A DNA stretch of 64,000 nt from JADHLK01 sp038131695 (lineage in GTDB: Bacteria > Pseudomonadota > Alphaproteobacteria > Puniceispirillales > Puniceispirillaceae): assembly GCA_038131695.1 (NCBI GenBank), contig JAYPQA010000018.1:1-64000 (forward strand). Reading direction: 5' to 3'. The position numbers were made by a program, and so were the translations under genes. The notes under the pieces are model-generated. The model had not been told where the DNA came from and did no database searches. It saw only the letters and a program-made list of their open reading frames with translations. Below, in pieces: positions 1-8,938 of this stretch. Position 1 is the stretch's first letter. Every line of letters begins with the position of its first letter.

Positions 1-2
1 AG

Positions 3-350
3 CTGAAATATTCCAATCCGATGGCCATTGATGAGGTGGCCGCTGACTATCCTGATATGCGGATCGTGCTGGCCCACCCGTCCTTTCCCTGGCAGGAAGA
101 AGCGCTCGCCGTGGCAACCCACAAGCCGAATGTCTGGATAGATTTATCCGGCTGGTCCCCGAAATATTTTCCGCCGATTCTGGTGCAATATATGAATACG
201 CTGCTCAAGCACAAGATGCTGTTCGGCTCTGACTGGCCTGCCATTTCGCCGGATCGCTGGCTGGCGGATTTTGAAAAGCTGGAGATACGGGACGGCGTGC
301 GCGAGATGATCCTGAAAGAGAATGCCGCCAAATTGCTGGGGCTTTCCTAG
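3..350 (+). CDS. Amidohydrolase family protein, C-terminal part
   Basis: The reading frame is open to the left edge, so the gene starts outside the window and only about 115 C-terminal residues are present. The visible part matches the end of a metal-dependent TIM-barrel hydrolase or decarboxylase of the amidohydrolase-2 family. It has a late-strand LAHPSFPW segment with a candidate metal-binding His, then FGSDWP, where the Asp is the usual catalytic residue, then a helical tail ending NAAKLLGLS. Relatives include aromatic acid decarboxylases and lactone hydrolases, which suits the aromatic-degradation neighbourhood, but the substrate cannot be told from this fragment. It converges on the SDR gene and the two stop codons overlap. 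Confidence 0.75.
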   Translation: MKYSNPMAIDEVAADYPDMRIVLAHPSFPWQEEALAVATHKPNVWIDLSGWSPKYFPPILVQYMNTLLKHKMLFGSDWPAISPDRWLADFEKLEIRDGVREMILKENAAKLLGLS

Positions 351-1113
351 CGCGGGGCCATCCGTATCGCCCCATCCAGCCTTATCACCTCGCCATTGAG
401 CATATCATTGAGGATAATATGCTCTGCCAGCCGGGCGAATTCTTCCGGCTCACCAAGGCGCGAGGGGTGCGGGACCTGCTGGCCCAGCGACTCTTGCACC
501 TCTTCTGGCAGCCCGTCCAGCAGCGGCGTGCGGAACAGCCCCGGCGCAATGGTCATCACCCGTATTCCCTTATCCGCCAAATCGCGTGCCATCGGCAGGG
601 TCATGGCCGCTATCCCGCCCTTGGACGCGGCATAGGCCACCTGGCCAATCTGGCCTTCATAGGCAGCGACAGAGGCGGTATGGATAATCACTCCGCGCCC
701 GCCTGATTCTGTGACCGGCTCCAGCCCGGCCATCGCGGCCGCGCTGTTGGAGGCGGTCAGGAAACTGCCGACCAGATTGATGGAAACGGTGCGGGCAAAA
801 GCGTCCGGGTCGTGCGGCTGGCGCGTGATATGGTCTTGGCCGCCCCGCCAACCCCGGCACAATTCACCAAAATCCGCTCCACCCCGCAGGCTTCTCTCGC
901 CGCAGCAAGGGCCGCGCTGACCGACCCGGCCTCGCTAACATCAATCGGCTGAAAAGCCGCGCCCAGCTCAGCAGCCGCGGCCTGGCCTTTCTCCACATCA
1001 CGGTCCAGCAGGCAGAGCCGCGCCCCGGCGGCTTTCAGCTGGCGCGCACTGGCCAGCCCCAGCCCGGAGGCACCGCCGGTTACAAAAGCGGTGGTGTTTT
1101 TGTCTATCTGCAT
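347..1113 (-). CDS. HSD10-type short-chain 3-hydroxyacyl-CoA dehydrogenase (frameshifted)
   Basis: NAD-dependent SDR. Residues 1-90 carry the TGGASGLGLA nucleotide-binding motif and NCAG. The C-terminal half has TASVAAYEGQIGQ, the YAASKGG catalytic Tyr and Lys, TIAPGLFRTPLL and the ending NGEVIRLDGAIRM. That pattern is typical of 3-hydroxyacyl-CoA dehydrogenase type 2 (HSD17B10). The frame changes near 830-840, between GGAAKTI and HDPDAFARTVSINLVGSF. One missing base restores about 255 residues, matching the family length of about 260. It starts 22 bases after the paaK stop on the same strand with a GGGGA-type ribosome site. It probably oxidises the 3-hydroxyacyl-CoA intermediate of the paa route in place of PaaH (inference). 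Confidence 0.85.
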
Positions 1114-1135
1114 CTGGCTTGGTTCCCCTTGCTGG

Positions 1136-2497
1136 CTAGTCTTTTGGCCGTTCATCAACCAGCCGGACAGCCTTGCCCAGTGATCTGTCCAGCGTATCGG
1201 GCGGGCAAATATCCACCTTGATGGTGACCCCGACCATTTCCTTGACCCGTCCTTGCAGGCGCGCGGCCACCGCCTCAGCTGTCTCGCTGTCAAACGCCTC
1301 CCGGCTCTCAACCCTCAAGGTCAGCGCATCCAGCGCCCCCTGCCGGGTGAGGCGCAGCTGATAATGGGCAGACAGGCTATCCTCAGCCAGCAGCTGTTCT
1401 TCAATCTGGGTGGGAAAGACATTCACCCCGCGCAGGATGATCATATCATCATTGCGGCCGGTTATCTTTTCCATCCGGCGCACCGCGCGGGCCGTGCCCG
1501 GCAGCAAGCGCGTCAAATCGCGCGTGCGATAGCGGATAATCGGCAAAGCCTGCTTGGTCAGCGAGGTAAAGACCAGCTCGCCTTTCTCGCCATCCGGCAA
1601 CACCTCACCCGAGACCGGGTCGATAATCTCCGGATAATAGTGATCTTCCCAGATATGCAGCCCGTCCTTGGTTTCCACACATTCATTGGCCACCCCCGGC
1701 CCCATCACTTCAGACAGGCCATAAATATCCACCGCATGGATGTTAAAGGTGCTTTCCAGCTCGGCCCGGATAGCCTCAGACCAGGGCTCTGCCCCGAATA
1801 TGCCAATTTCCAGCGGACAGTCTTTTGGATCGATCCCCTGTTTGCGGAATTCATCTGCCATGGCCAGCATATAAGAGGGGGTGACCATAATCGCACGCGG
1901 CTTGAAATCCATGATCAGCTGCACCTGCTTTGCGGTCTGCCCGCCAGACATGGGAATCACCGTGCAGCCCAGCTTTTCCGCCCCGTAATGCGCGCCCAGC
2001 CCGCCGGTGAACAGCCCATAGCCATAGGCAACATGAACCATATCGCCCGGTCGCACACCCGATGCGATCATCGAACGGGCCACGGATTCCGCCCAAATAT
2101 CTATATCCTCTTTGGTATAGCCAACCACTGTCGGCTTGCCGGTCGTGCCGCTCGAAGCATGGATACGCGCTACCTCAGACATATCTGTTGCGATCAGGCC
2201 AAACGGGTAATTATCGCGCAAATCTGCCTTTTGGGTGAAAGGCAGGCGGGCCAAATCGCTGAGGCTCTTGATATCCCCCGGTTTCACCCCGGCCTTGTCG
2301 AACTGCTTTTTGTAAAAGGCCACATTGGCATAGGCATGATGCAGCGTTTTTTGCAGCCGCTCCAGCTGCAGGGCCTGTAATTCAGCGGGCGGGGCCAGCT
2401 CTGCCGGATGCACAAGCCCGGCCTGCGGTGACAGGCTGTGTTTCAAATAATCCTGCTGCACAGAAAAGGGCCTGTCTGTGTGAAATATCGATGCCAT
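1136..2497 (-). CDS. paaK: Phenylacetate-CoA ligase
   Basis: Cytoplasmic AMP-forming ligase that activates phenylacetate to phenylacetyl-CoA, the first step of the pathway. The protein is 453 residues, close to the usual 430-440. Motifs in order: ASSGTTGKP phosphate loop at 114-122, YGLSE at 259-263, YRTRD at 323-327, GRNDDMIILRGVNVFP at 347-362, and a C-terminal SLGKAVR that supplies the expected Lys. It sits downstream of paaG and paaI in a tight leftward operon, 6 bases after paaI, and is followed by the HSD10-like SDR. The frame is intact. The family identification is secure. Confidence 0.96.
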   Translation of the reverse strand: MASIFHTDRPFSVQQDYLKHSLSPQAGLVHPAELAPPAELQALQLERLQKTLHHAYANVAFYKKQFDKAGVKPGDIKSLSDLARLPFTQKADLRDNYPFGLIATDMSEVARIHASSGTTGKPTVVGYTKEDIDIWAESVARSMIASGVRPGDMVHVAYGYGLFTGGLGAHYGAEKLGCTVIPMSGGQTAKQVQLIMDFKPRAIMVTPSYMLAMADEFRKQGIDPKDCPLEIGIFGAEPWSEAIRAELESTFNIHAVDIYGLSEVMGPGVANECVETKDGLHIWEDHYYPEIIDPVSGEVLPDGEKGELVFTSLTKQALPIIRYRTRDLTRLLPGTARAVRRMEKITGRNDDMIILRGVNVFPTQIEEQLLAEDSLSAHYQLRLTRQGALDALTLRVESREAFDSETAEAVAARLQGRVKEMVGVTIKVDICPPDTLDRSLGKAVRLVDERPKD

Positions 2498-2503
2498 GTT
2501 CGC

Positions 2504-2959
2504 TTAAGTCCCTTCCACTTCCGGATTGCTGATAACCTGCCCGTTCAGCTGGCGGGAATGGCCGCGAAAGGCAGCCAGCAACGCCCCGTCTGACAGGCGG
2601 GTTATCTCAACATCATACAGGCCGCTGCGGCTGGTTCCGCCGACCCGTCTTGCCGTGGCTGACAGCCGGTCACCCTTGCGCCCCGGAGCCAGAAAACTGA
2701 TCTGGCAAAATTGCGCCACCGCTATCTGATTGCCAGCATTGCAGGCCACCGCAAAGGCGGTATCGGCCAGCGTAAAGAACACGCCGCCATGACAAATATC
2801 ATGGTTATTGATATGGGTGTCACCCACATTCAGCTGCAATTCACAATAATCCGGCCCGGCCTTGATCAGCTCGGAGCCTAGCAGGGCGGAAAACCGGTCT
2901 CCGACCATCATGGTTTGTGCGACCTGTTCGGCCAGCTGCTCTGCTGTGCGGCCTGTCAT
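2504..2959 (-). CDS. paaI: Acyl-CoA thioesterase PaaI
   Basis: Hotdog-fold thioesterase thought to release CoA from stalled or toxic CoA-bound intermediates of phenylacetate breakdown. The hallmark HGGVFFTLADTAFAVACN helix-loop is present, with the catalytic Asp in LAD, preceded by INNHDICHGG. I take the ATG at 2959 (151 residues), which has AGGGGTGA about 8 bases upstream. A GTG at 2977 that overlaps the paaG stop would add six residues. The reading frame is intact and coupled to both neighbours. The C-terminal tail is short and uninformative. Confidence 0.94.
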   Translation of the reverse strand: MTGRTAEQLAEQVAQTMMVGDRFSALLGSELIKAGPDYCELQLNVGDTHINNHDICHGGVFFTLADTAFAVACNAGNQIAVAQFCQISFLAPGRKGDRLSATARRVGGTSRSGLYDVEITRLSDGALLAAFRGHSRQLNGQVISNPEVEGT

Positions 2960-2973
2960 GCCCGTCACCCCTT

Positions 2974-3762
2974 TCACTCCCCCCGGAAGGTTGGTTTGCG
3001 GCGTTCAAAAAAGGCCGCCACCCCTTCTGCATAATCATGCGAGCGGCCCGCCTCTCCCTGCGCGGTTGCCTCCGCTTCGAGATGCGCGTCCAGATCCCGC
3101 CCGGCCGCCTCCTGAATCATCTGCTTGGTCAGCGCCAGCCCGGCAGTCGGCCCGCTGGCAAAATCAGCTGCCAGATCGGCAGCTGTCTGATACAGCGCCT
3201 CTTCTTCGGCCAGCTGCCAGATCAGCCCCCATAGATGCGCCTGTTCTGCGCTGATGGGTGTGCCGGTCAGGGTGAAGCCCTTGGCCCGCGCCTCGCCGAC
3301 CAGACGGCTGAGCAGCCAGCTGGACCCGGCATCCGGGATCAGCCCGATTTTGGCAAAGCTCATGACAAATTTGGCAGACCGGGCGGCAATCACAATATCG
3401 CAATGCAGGGCGAGGACCGCCCCGGCCCCGGCCGCCACGCCATTGACGGCAGCAATAACCGGCTTTGGCATCGCGCGCAGCTGGCGCACCAGCGGGTTAT
3501 AATCGCGGCGGATCACCTCTTCCAAATCTGGCATGGGCTGGCCGGGTTGCACATTGAAACCGGCCAAATCCTGACCGGCACAAAAGCCGCGCCCGGCCGC
3601 GCTCAACAGAACGGCCCGGCAGGATTTATCAGCTGCAACCTGGCTGAGGGCGGCGCGCAAATCGGCGTGCATCGCCGCATCCAGCGCGTTCAGCTGATCC
3701 GGCCTGTTCAGCCGGATTTCAGTCCAGCCGCCGTGATCCTGCACAATAATGCTGTCGGTCAT
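2974..3762 (-). CDS. paaG: Ring epoxide isomerase, enoyl-CoA isomerase family (PaaG)
   Basis: Crotonase-fold enzyme of 262 residues that isomerises ring-1,2-epoxyphenylacetyl-CoA to the oxepin-CoA and can also act as an enoyl isomerase. GRGFCAGQDL and GVAAGAGAVLALHCD form the oxyanion-hole region, and FAKIGLIPDAGSSWLL carries the catalytic Asp in the PaaG-type IPD context. The C-terminus EGVAAFFERRKPTFRGE is typical. The start at 3762 is chosen because upstream in-frame codons run through the divergent promoter region. It is first gene of the leftward operon, and its stop overlaps the possible paaI GTG. Confidence 0.93.
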   Translation of the reverse strand: MTDSIIVQDHGGWTEIRLNRPDQLNALDAAMHADLRAALSQVAADKSCRAVLLSAAGRGFCAGQDLAGFNVQPGQPMPDLEEVIRRDYNPLVRQLRAMPKPVIAAVNGVAAGAGAVLALHCDIVIAARSAKFVMSFAKIGLIPDAGSSWLLSRLVGEARAKGFTLTGTPISAEQAHLWGLIWQLAEEEALYQTAADLAADFASGPTAGLALTKQMIQEAAGRDLDAHLEAEATAQGEAGRSHDYAEGVAAFFERRKPTFRGE

Positions 3763-3871
3763 TTGCACTGCCCCCAATGCCAGACAAGAGCTGGCTTCAT
3801 CAGTGAACTTTACAAAATCAATCCAGATGGTCAATACTCTGGCTCTCACAGATTGAGAGGGAGACCGCATC
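3763..3871. promoter_or_regulatory. Divergent paaG / paaZ control region with candidate PaaX motif
   Basis: This 109-base gap separates the paaG and paaZ starts. On the minus strand, 3811-3822 reads ATTGATTTTGTA, which nearly matches ATTGATTCTGTA at 6789-6800 upstream of paaA. The E. coli PaaX operator is known for a TGATTC core, so the shared motif is a reasonable PaaX site. A clear ribosome site (GAGAGGGAGA) precedes paaZ. I could not assign firm -35/-10 boxes. Confidence 0.55.
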
Positions 3872-5903
3872 ATGAACGCCCCGATAATAACCAGCTTTGT
3901 CGCCGGCAAATGGCTGCCGGCCAGCTCTGATCCCCAGGCCATTGCCTCAGCTGTATCGGGCGCGCCGGTCGCCTATGCCAGCACGGGCGGCCTGTCCGGC
4001 GAAGCCCTTTTGAACCATGCCCATGCGACAGGCGGTCCGGCCCTGCGGGCCTTGAGCTTTCATGATCGGGCGAAGATTCTCAAAGCGCTGGCGCTCTATC
4101 TGAATGAGCGGCGCGAGGGGCTTTACCAGCTGGGCTATGCGACCGGGGCCACCTTGAATGACAACCGAATCGATATTGATGGCGGTATCGGAACGCTGTT
4201 TGTCTATGCCTCAAAAGGGCGGCGGGAATTGCCCGATGATCAGGTCTGGCTGGACGGCCCGGTAGAGCAACTATCAAAATCCGGCAGCTTTGTTGGCCGC
4301 CATCTCTATACGCCGCTGCAAGGGGCCGCTATTCAGATAAATGCGTTTAATTTTCCGGTCTGGGGGATGCTGGAAAAATTCGCCGCCAGCTTTCTGGCCG
4401 GGATGCCCTCTATCGTCAAGCCGGCCCAGGTGACCAGCTATCTGACCGAGGCCTGTGTGCGGCTGATGCTGGAAAGCGGGCTGTTGCCGGATGGGGCCTT
4501 GCAGCTGGTGATCGGCAGGCCGGGGGATTTGCTGGACCGGCTGGGCCCGCAGGATGTGTTGAGCTTTACCGGCTCGGCTGATACGGCCCTGATGTTGCGT
4601 TCCAACCCAAAGCTGTTGTCCAGATCGGTGCGGGTGCTGACTGAGCAGGATTCACTGAACGCCTCTGTTCTGGGCCCGGATATTGGCCCTGATGACCCGG
4701 AATTCGGCCTGTTCATCAAAGAGGTGGTGCGCGAGATGAGCACCAAGGCAGGCCAGAAATGCACTGCTATCCGGCGTATCTTTGTGCCGGAAAAGATGAT
4801 CCAGCCAGTGAGCGAGGCGCTGATTGAAAAGCTGTCCGCGCTGACCATTGGCGACCCGGCTGACAAGGCGACCCGCATGGGGGCTCTGGTCTCGCTGGAT
4901 CAGCGCCGCGCGGTTCTGGAGGTCATGGGCCAGCTGGCTGCTGAGACACGCTGCCTTTACGGGGATGGGCCAGCTGATTTTGCCGGTGTGGATGCTGAAA
5001 AAGGGGCCTTTATCCAGCCAGCTGCTGCATTGTGCCGACCCTTCTGCTGCCCGGCTGGCGCATGAGCTTGAAGCCTTCGGGCCGGTTTCCACCCTGATGG
5101 GCTACAGTGATTTTGCGGCCGCCTGCCAGCTGGCCAATCGCGGCGGCGGCTCGCTTGTTGCCTCGGTCATCACACATGATCCGGCGCTTGCCCGGCAGGC
5201 GGTTCTAGCCAGCGCGGCCTGGCATGGCAGGCTCTATTTCAATGACCGCGATTCGATGGCGGAATCCACCGGCCATGGCGCGCCCATGCCGCATATGACG
5301 CATGGCGGGCCGGGCCGGGCGGGCGGCTCTGAAGAGCTGGGCGGCGTGCGCGGGGTGGCCCATTATATGCAGCGCACCGCCATTCAGGGCAGCCCGGCCC
5401 TGCTGACCGGGATCGGCAATGTCTTCGTGCCGAACAGCCCGCGCCATAAGGGCCCGGCCCACCCGTTCACCCGCAGCTTCAACGCCCTTGCGATAGGCGA
5501 AAGCCTGACCTGCGGCCCGCGCGAAATCACCATGCAGGATATAGAGCATTTTGCCGAATTCACTGGTGATAAATTCTATGCCCATCTGGATGAGGAAGCC
5601 GCCAGGGCCAGCCCGTTTTTTGACGGCAAGGTCGCCCATGGCTATCTGTTATTGAGCTTTGCGGCCGGCCTGTTTGTGGACCCTGCCCCGGGGCCGGTGC
5701 TGGCCAATATCGGGCTGAATGACCTGCAATTCCACCAGCCTGTCTACCCCGGCGATGCCATTACCGTGCAGCTGACGGTGAAGCGCAAAATCCCGCGCAA
5801 TGCCGACTATGGAGAGGTGCGCTGGGATGTTGAAATCCATAATCAGGAGGCCCAGCTGGTGGCCGCCTATGAGCTGATAACCATGAATGCCTGTGATGGC
5901 TGA
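3872..5903 (+). CDS. paaZ: Bifunctional oxepin-CoA hydrolase / semialdehyde dehydrogenase (frameshifted)
   Basis: Two-domain enzyme that opens the oxepin-CoA ring (C-terminal MaoC hydratase) and oxidises the resulting aldehyde (N-terminal ALDH). The ALDH half shows FNFPVWGMLEK, TEQDSLNASVLGPD and AGQKCTAIRRIFVP with the catalytic Cys. The MaoC half shows FTGDKFYAHLDEEAA, FFDGKVAHGY and QFHQPVYPGD. The frame breaks near 5026, between GAFIQPA and LLHCADPSAARLAHE; one extra or two missing bases explain it. The restored length of about 676 residues compares with 681 in E. coli. Its stop overlaps the start of paaX by 17 bases, suggesting coupling. Confidence 0.92.
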
Positions 5904-6755
5904 CCGGCAGGACAGGCCGGCTGCCCTTGCCCCGTTTGTGGAGGATTTGCACGCCCAGGGGCGGCTGCGGGTCTGGTCTATTTTGGTGACCATTTTCGGC
6001 GATCTGGCAGGCCCGTTGCCGGGCCAGCTGGCCCTGCGCGACATCCATCAGCTGACCCGCCAGTTTGGCATCACGGACGGGGCCGTCCGCACCGCCTTGT
6101 CCCGCCTGCTGGCTGAGGATTGGCTGGTATCAGGCAAGTCCGGCAGGCACGCTTTTTATGCGCTCAGCCCGGCTGGCATTGCGGCGGTGGCAGAGGCCTC
6201 ATCGCGCATCTATGTCCGGCCCGCACACCCCCAAACCGGCTGGCAGCTGATTGTGACCGACCCGGATGCCCCGCCTGTCCAGCTTGCTGCCCAGGCCCTG
6301 CGCCTGACCCCGGAATGCTGGCTGCTGCCGGCCAGCGACAGGCCGCCCTCTGATGCGCTGGTGCTGGCCGGGCCGCTAACGCACAGGCCGGGCTGGCTGG
6401 CAACGCGCGGCTGGCCGGGGCCCGGCTGACTGAAGATTATGCCCGGCTTGAAAAGCTGGCCAAGACGCTGCAGGACAGGCTGGACAGCAGGGGCGGAGCC
6501 AGCCAGCTGGCACCGGAAACAGCGATGGGGCTGCGGGTGCTGTTGCTGCATTTTTGGCGCAGGCTGGTCTTGCGGCACAGCCCGCATCTGTTCTGGCTGC
6601 TGGGGCCGGGCTGGCCTGGCACACAGGCGGCCCGGCAAATCGGCCCGCTCTGGCATCAGCTGCTGGACCGATCCGAAAGCTGGCCCATGCCAGACAGCCA
6701 GCGCGCCCCGCTCAGCCTGCTGAAAAGCCGCTTTGCCGACCACCCGCCGGAATAA
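5887..6755 (+). CDS. paaX: Phenylacetate operon repressor PaaX (frameshifted)
   Basis: GntR-like winged-helix regulator that is released from DNA by phenylacetyl-CoA in characterised systems. The N-terminal part contains the PaaX-specific LRVWSILVTIFGDL followed by ITDGAVRTALSRLLAEDWLV, the DNA-binding helix-turn-helix. The C-terminal part is helical (LEKLAKTLQDRLDS) and ends near PLSLLKSRFADHPPE. The frame changes near 6396, where GWLA meets NARLAGARLTEDYARLEK. One missing base restores about 289 residues, near the family size of about 300. An alternative start is the ATG at 5896. Location between paaZ and paaABCDE fits local control of both. Confidence 0.87.
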
Positions 6756-6773
6756 GCTGCCAAAATCCGAAAC

Positions 6774-6813
6774 ATATTACGAAAATTTATTGATTCTGTA
6801 TTTTTTGTAATAT
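6774..6813. promoter_or_regulatory. Inverted-repeat operator upstream of paaA
   Basis: Two 12-base arms, ATATTACGAAAA at 6774-6785 and TTTTTGTAATAT at 6802-6813, pair at 11 of 12 positions across a 16-base spacer. The spacer contains ATTGATTCTGTA (6789-6800), shared with the paaG/paaZ region. The element lies 44 bases before the paaA start in a markedly AT-rich gap, a sensible position for PaaX control of paaABCDE. Confidence 0.6.
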
Positions 6814-6856
6814 ATTGTCTGGTAACAGAGTGCCATCTAGCCAAGGGGAGCCGGCC

Positions 6857-7852
6857 ATGTATGCACAAGGATTAATCGGGGCCGATACCGCGAGCGGGGA
6901 AACCGCAGAGTTTCTGGCCGCTTTTCAGGCGCGCATTGATGCGGACGAAAAGATAGAGCCAAGAGAGGCGATGCCGGAGGGCTATCGCCGCACGCTGATT
7001 CGCCAGATTGGCCAGCACGCCCATTCCGAGATTGTCGGGATGCTGCCGGAGGGGAACTGGATCACCCGCGCCCCCTCCCTGCGCCGCAAGGCAGCGCTTC
7101 TGGCCAAGGTGCAGGATGAGGGCGGGCACGGTCTGTATTTGTATGCGGCCGCCGAAACGCTGGGCATCAGCCGCGAGCAGATGACCGCAGAATTACTGTC
7201 CGGCAAGGCCAAATATTCCTCCATCTTCAACTATCCGACGCTTAGCTGGGCTGATATTGGCGCGATTGGTTGGCTGGTGGATGGGGCCGCGATTATGAAT
7301 CAGATACCGCTCTGCCGCTGTTCTTACGGGCCTTATGCGCGGGCGATGATTCGGATTTGCAAAGAAGAGAGCTTTCACCAGCGTCAGGGCTATGAGATCA
7401 TGATTACCCTGGCTGCTGGCAGTGCTGAGCAGAAAGAGATGGCCCAGGATGCGCTGAATCGCTGGTGGTGGCCGTCTTTGATGATGTTTGGCCCGTCGGA
7501 TTCAGACAGCCAGAATTCAGATCAGTCAATGGCCTGGAAAATCAAGCGGTTCAGCAATGATGAATTGCGCCAGAAATTTGTCGATGCCACCGTCCCGCAG
7601 GCCCAAAGGCTGGGCCTGTCTGTGCCCGATGATCAGCTGGTCTGGGATAAAACCAGAAATGACGGGGCAGGCGGCTATCATTTTGGCCCGATTGACTGGG
7701 ATGAATTCTGGTCGGTGGTCAAGGGCAATGGCCCGATGAACCGCCAGCGCATTGCAGCCCGCCAAAAGGCTTGGGATGACGGGGCCTGGGTGCGTGAAGC
7801 CGCCCTTGCCCATGCCGCCAAAAAGGCCGCCCAGCCGCAGGCAGCTGAATAG
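6857..7852 (+). CDS. paaA: Phenylacetyl-CoA epoxidase catalytic subunit
   Basis: Di-iron catalytic subunit of the PaaABCE multicomponent epoxidase, which forms the 1,2-epoxide of phenylacetyl-CoA. The 331-residue protein has the carboxylate-bridged di-iron helices: QDEGGHGLYLYAAAETLG (E and ExxH-type ligands) and CKEESFHQRQGYEI for the second pair. WWWPSLMMFGPSDSDSQNSDQ and a long GAGGYHFGPIDWDEF tail are typical of the PaaA family. The ATG at 6857 follows AAGGGGAG. First gene of the rightward paaABCDE operon. Confidence 0.96.
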   Translation: MYAQGLIGADTASGETAEFLAAFQARIDADEKIEPREAMPEGYRRTLIRQIGQHAHSEIVGMLPEGNWITRAPSLRRKAALLAKVQDEGGHGLYLYAAAETLGISREQMTAELLSGKAKYSSIFNYPTLSWADIGAIGWLVDGAAIMNQIPLCRCSYGPYARAMIRICKEESFHQRQGYEIMITLAAGSAEQKEMAQDALNRWWWPSLMMFGPSDSDSQNSDQSMAWKIKRFSNDELRQKFVDATVPQAQRLGLSVPDDQLVWDKTRNDGAGGYHFGPIDWDEFWSVVKGNGPMNRQRIAARQKAWDDGAWVREAALAHAAKKAAQPQAAE

Positions 7853-7895
7853 CCTGCCTGCCGCCAGCGGGGAGGGTAAAGAGGGGAGACTAATA

Positions 7896-8180
7896 ATGAC
7901 CGGCTTGACCCCGTTATGGGAAGTCTTTGTCCAGCCCAAAGGCGCGCTGGCCCACAAGCATTGCGGCTCGGTGCACGCGGCTGATGCCGATCAAGCCCTG
8001 CAAGCGGCCCGCGATGTCTATGCACGGCGTGAGGAAGTGCGCTCTATCTGGGTGGTGCCTTCGGCCCAGATTACCGCCTCTGAGCCGGAATCAGCCGGGA
8101 TGCTGTTTGACCCGGCCTCTGACAAAATCTATCGCCATCCCAGCTTTTATGACATTCCGGACGATATAGAGAATATGTAA
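7896..8180 (+). CDS. paaB: Phenylacetyl-CoA epoxidase subunit PaaB
   Basis: Small accessory subunit of 94 residues (95 in E. coli) that bridges PaaAC dimers in the epoxidase. The family opening LWEVFVQPKGALAHKHCGSVHAADADQAL and the mid-segment RREEVRSIWVVPS are clear. The start at 7896 is set by the GAGGGGAGA ribosome site. The stop TAA overlaps the paaC ATG by one base. Confidence 0.95.
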   Translation: MTGLTPLWEVFVQPKGALAHKHCGSVHAADADQALQAARDVYARREEVRSIWVVPSAQITASEPESAGMLFDPASDKIYRHPSFYDIPDDIENM

Positions 8181-8938
8181 TGGCCTCAGATGACGATATA
8201 TTTTGCGGGCTGTTGCGGCTGGCAGATGATCATCTCATTCTGGGACAGCGGGTCTCGCAATGGTGCGGCCATGCCCCGCAGCTGGAAGAGGATTTGGCCC
8301 TGTCCAATATTGCCCTTGATTTGATCGGATCGGCCCGCGCGCTCTATCAGCTGGCGGGCGAGACAGAAGGCAAGGGGCGGGATGAGGATCAGCTGGCCTT
8401 CCTGCGCGATGAGCGGGCCTATCTCAACCTGCTGCTGGCGGAATATCCCAATAGTGATTTCGCCCATACCATTTTGCGGCAATATTATTTTTCCAGCTTC
8501 CAGCTGCTCTATTGGCAGGCCGCGCTTGCCTCAGCCCTGCCCGGTCTGGCCGCCATTGCCGCAAAATCGGTGAAAGAGGCCGCCTATCACCACCGCCATG
8601 CAGCTGATTGGGTGATCCGGCTGGGAGATGGCACAGAGGAATCGCATCAGCGGATGCTGGCGGCTGAGGCCAATCTGGGCCCCTATCTGGGCGAGATGTT
8701 TGAAAGGGACGCGCTGGCCGGACGGCTGGCCGAGGCTGCGATCCTGCCTGACCCGGCAGAATTGCAAGCTGCTTTTACAGCTGACCGGGCGGCCATATTG
8801 GCCCGCGCAACCCTGCCGGTTGCTGAGATAACAGCCAGCCAGACCGGCGGGCGTTCCGGCCGCCATACCGAGGCAATGGGTCATTTGCTGGCCGAATTAC
8901 AATATATGCAGCACCGCTTCCCGGGCCAGCAATGGTAA
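8180..8938 (+). CDS. paaC: Phenylacetyl-CoA epoxidase structural subunit PaaC
   Basis: Ferritin-like subunit paired with PaaA. At 252 residues it matches the family (248 in E. coli). It contains LADDHLILGQRVSQWCGHAPQLEEDLALSNIALD, LRDERAYLNLLLAE, FAHTILRQYYFSSFQ and VKEAAYHHRHAADWVIRLGDGTEESHQRM, the conserved helical core. It is translationally coupled to paaB through TAATG and overlaps paaD by seven bases. The reading frame is intact. Confidence 0.95.
   Translation: MASDDDIFCGLLRLADDHLILGQRVSQWCGHAPQLEEDLALSNIALDLIGSARALYQLAGETEGKGRDEDQLAFLRDERAYLNLLLAEYPNSDFAHTILRQYYFSSFQLLYWQAALASALPGLAAIAAKSVKEAAYHHRHAADWVIRLGDGTEESHQRMLAAEANLGPYLGEMFERDALAGRLAEAAILPDPAELQAAFTADRAAILARATLPVAEITASQTGGRSGRHTEAMGHLLAELQYMQHRFPGQQW

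Noticed and set aside
1253..2380. 375-codon open frame on the plus strand
   Set aside because: Lies wholly antisense to paaK, is rich in His/Arg/Gln with no family motif, and is a codon-bias shadow.
3235..3930. 231-codon plus-strand frame
   Set aside because: Antisense to paaG and crosses the paaG/paaZ promoter; no recognisable domain.
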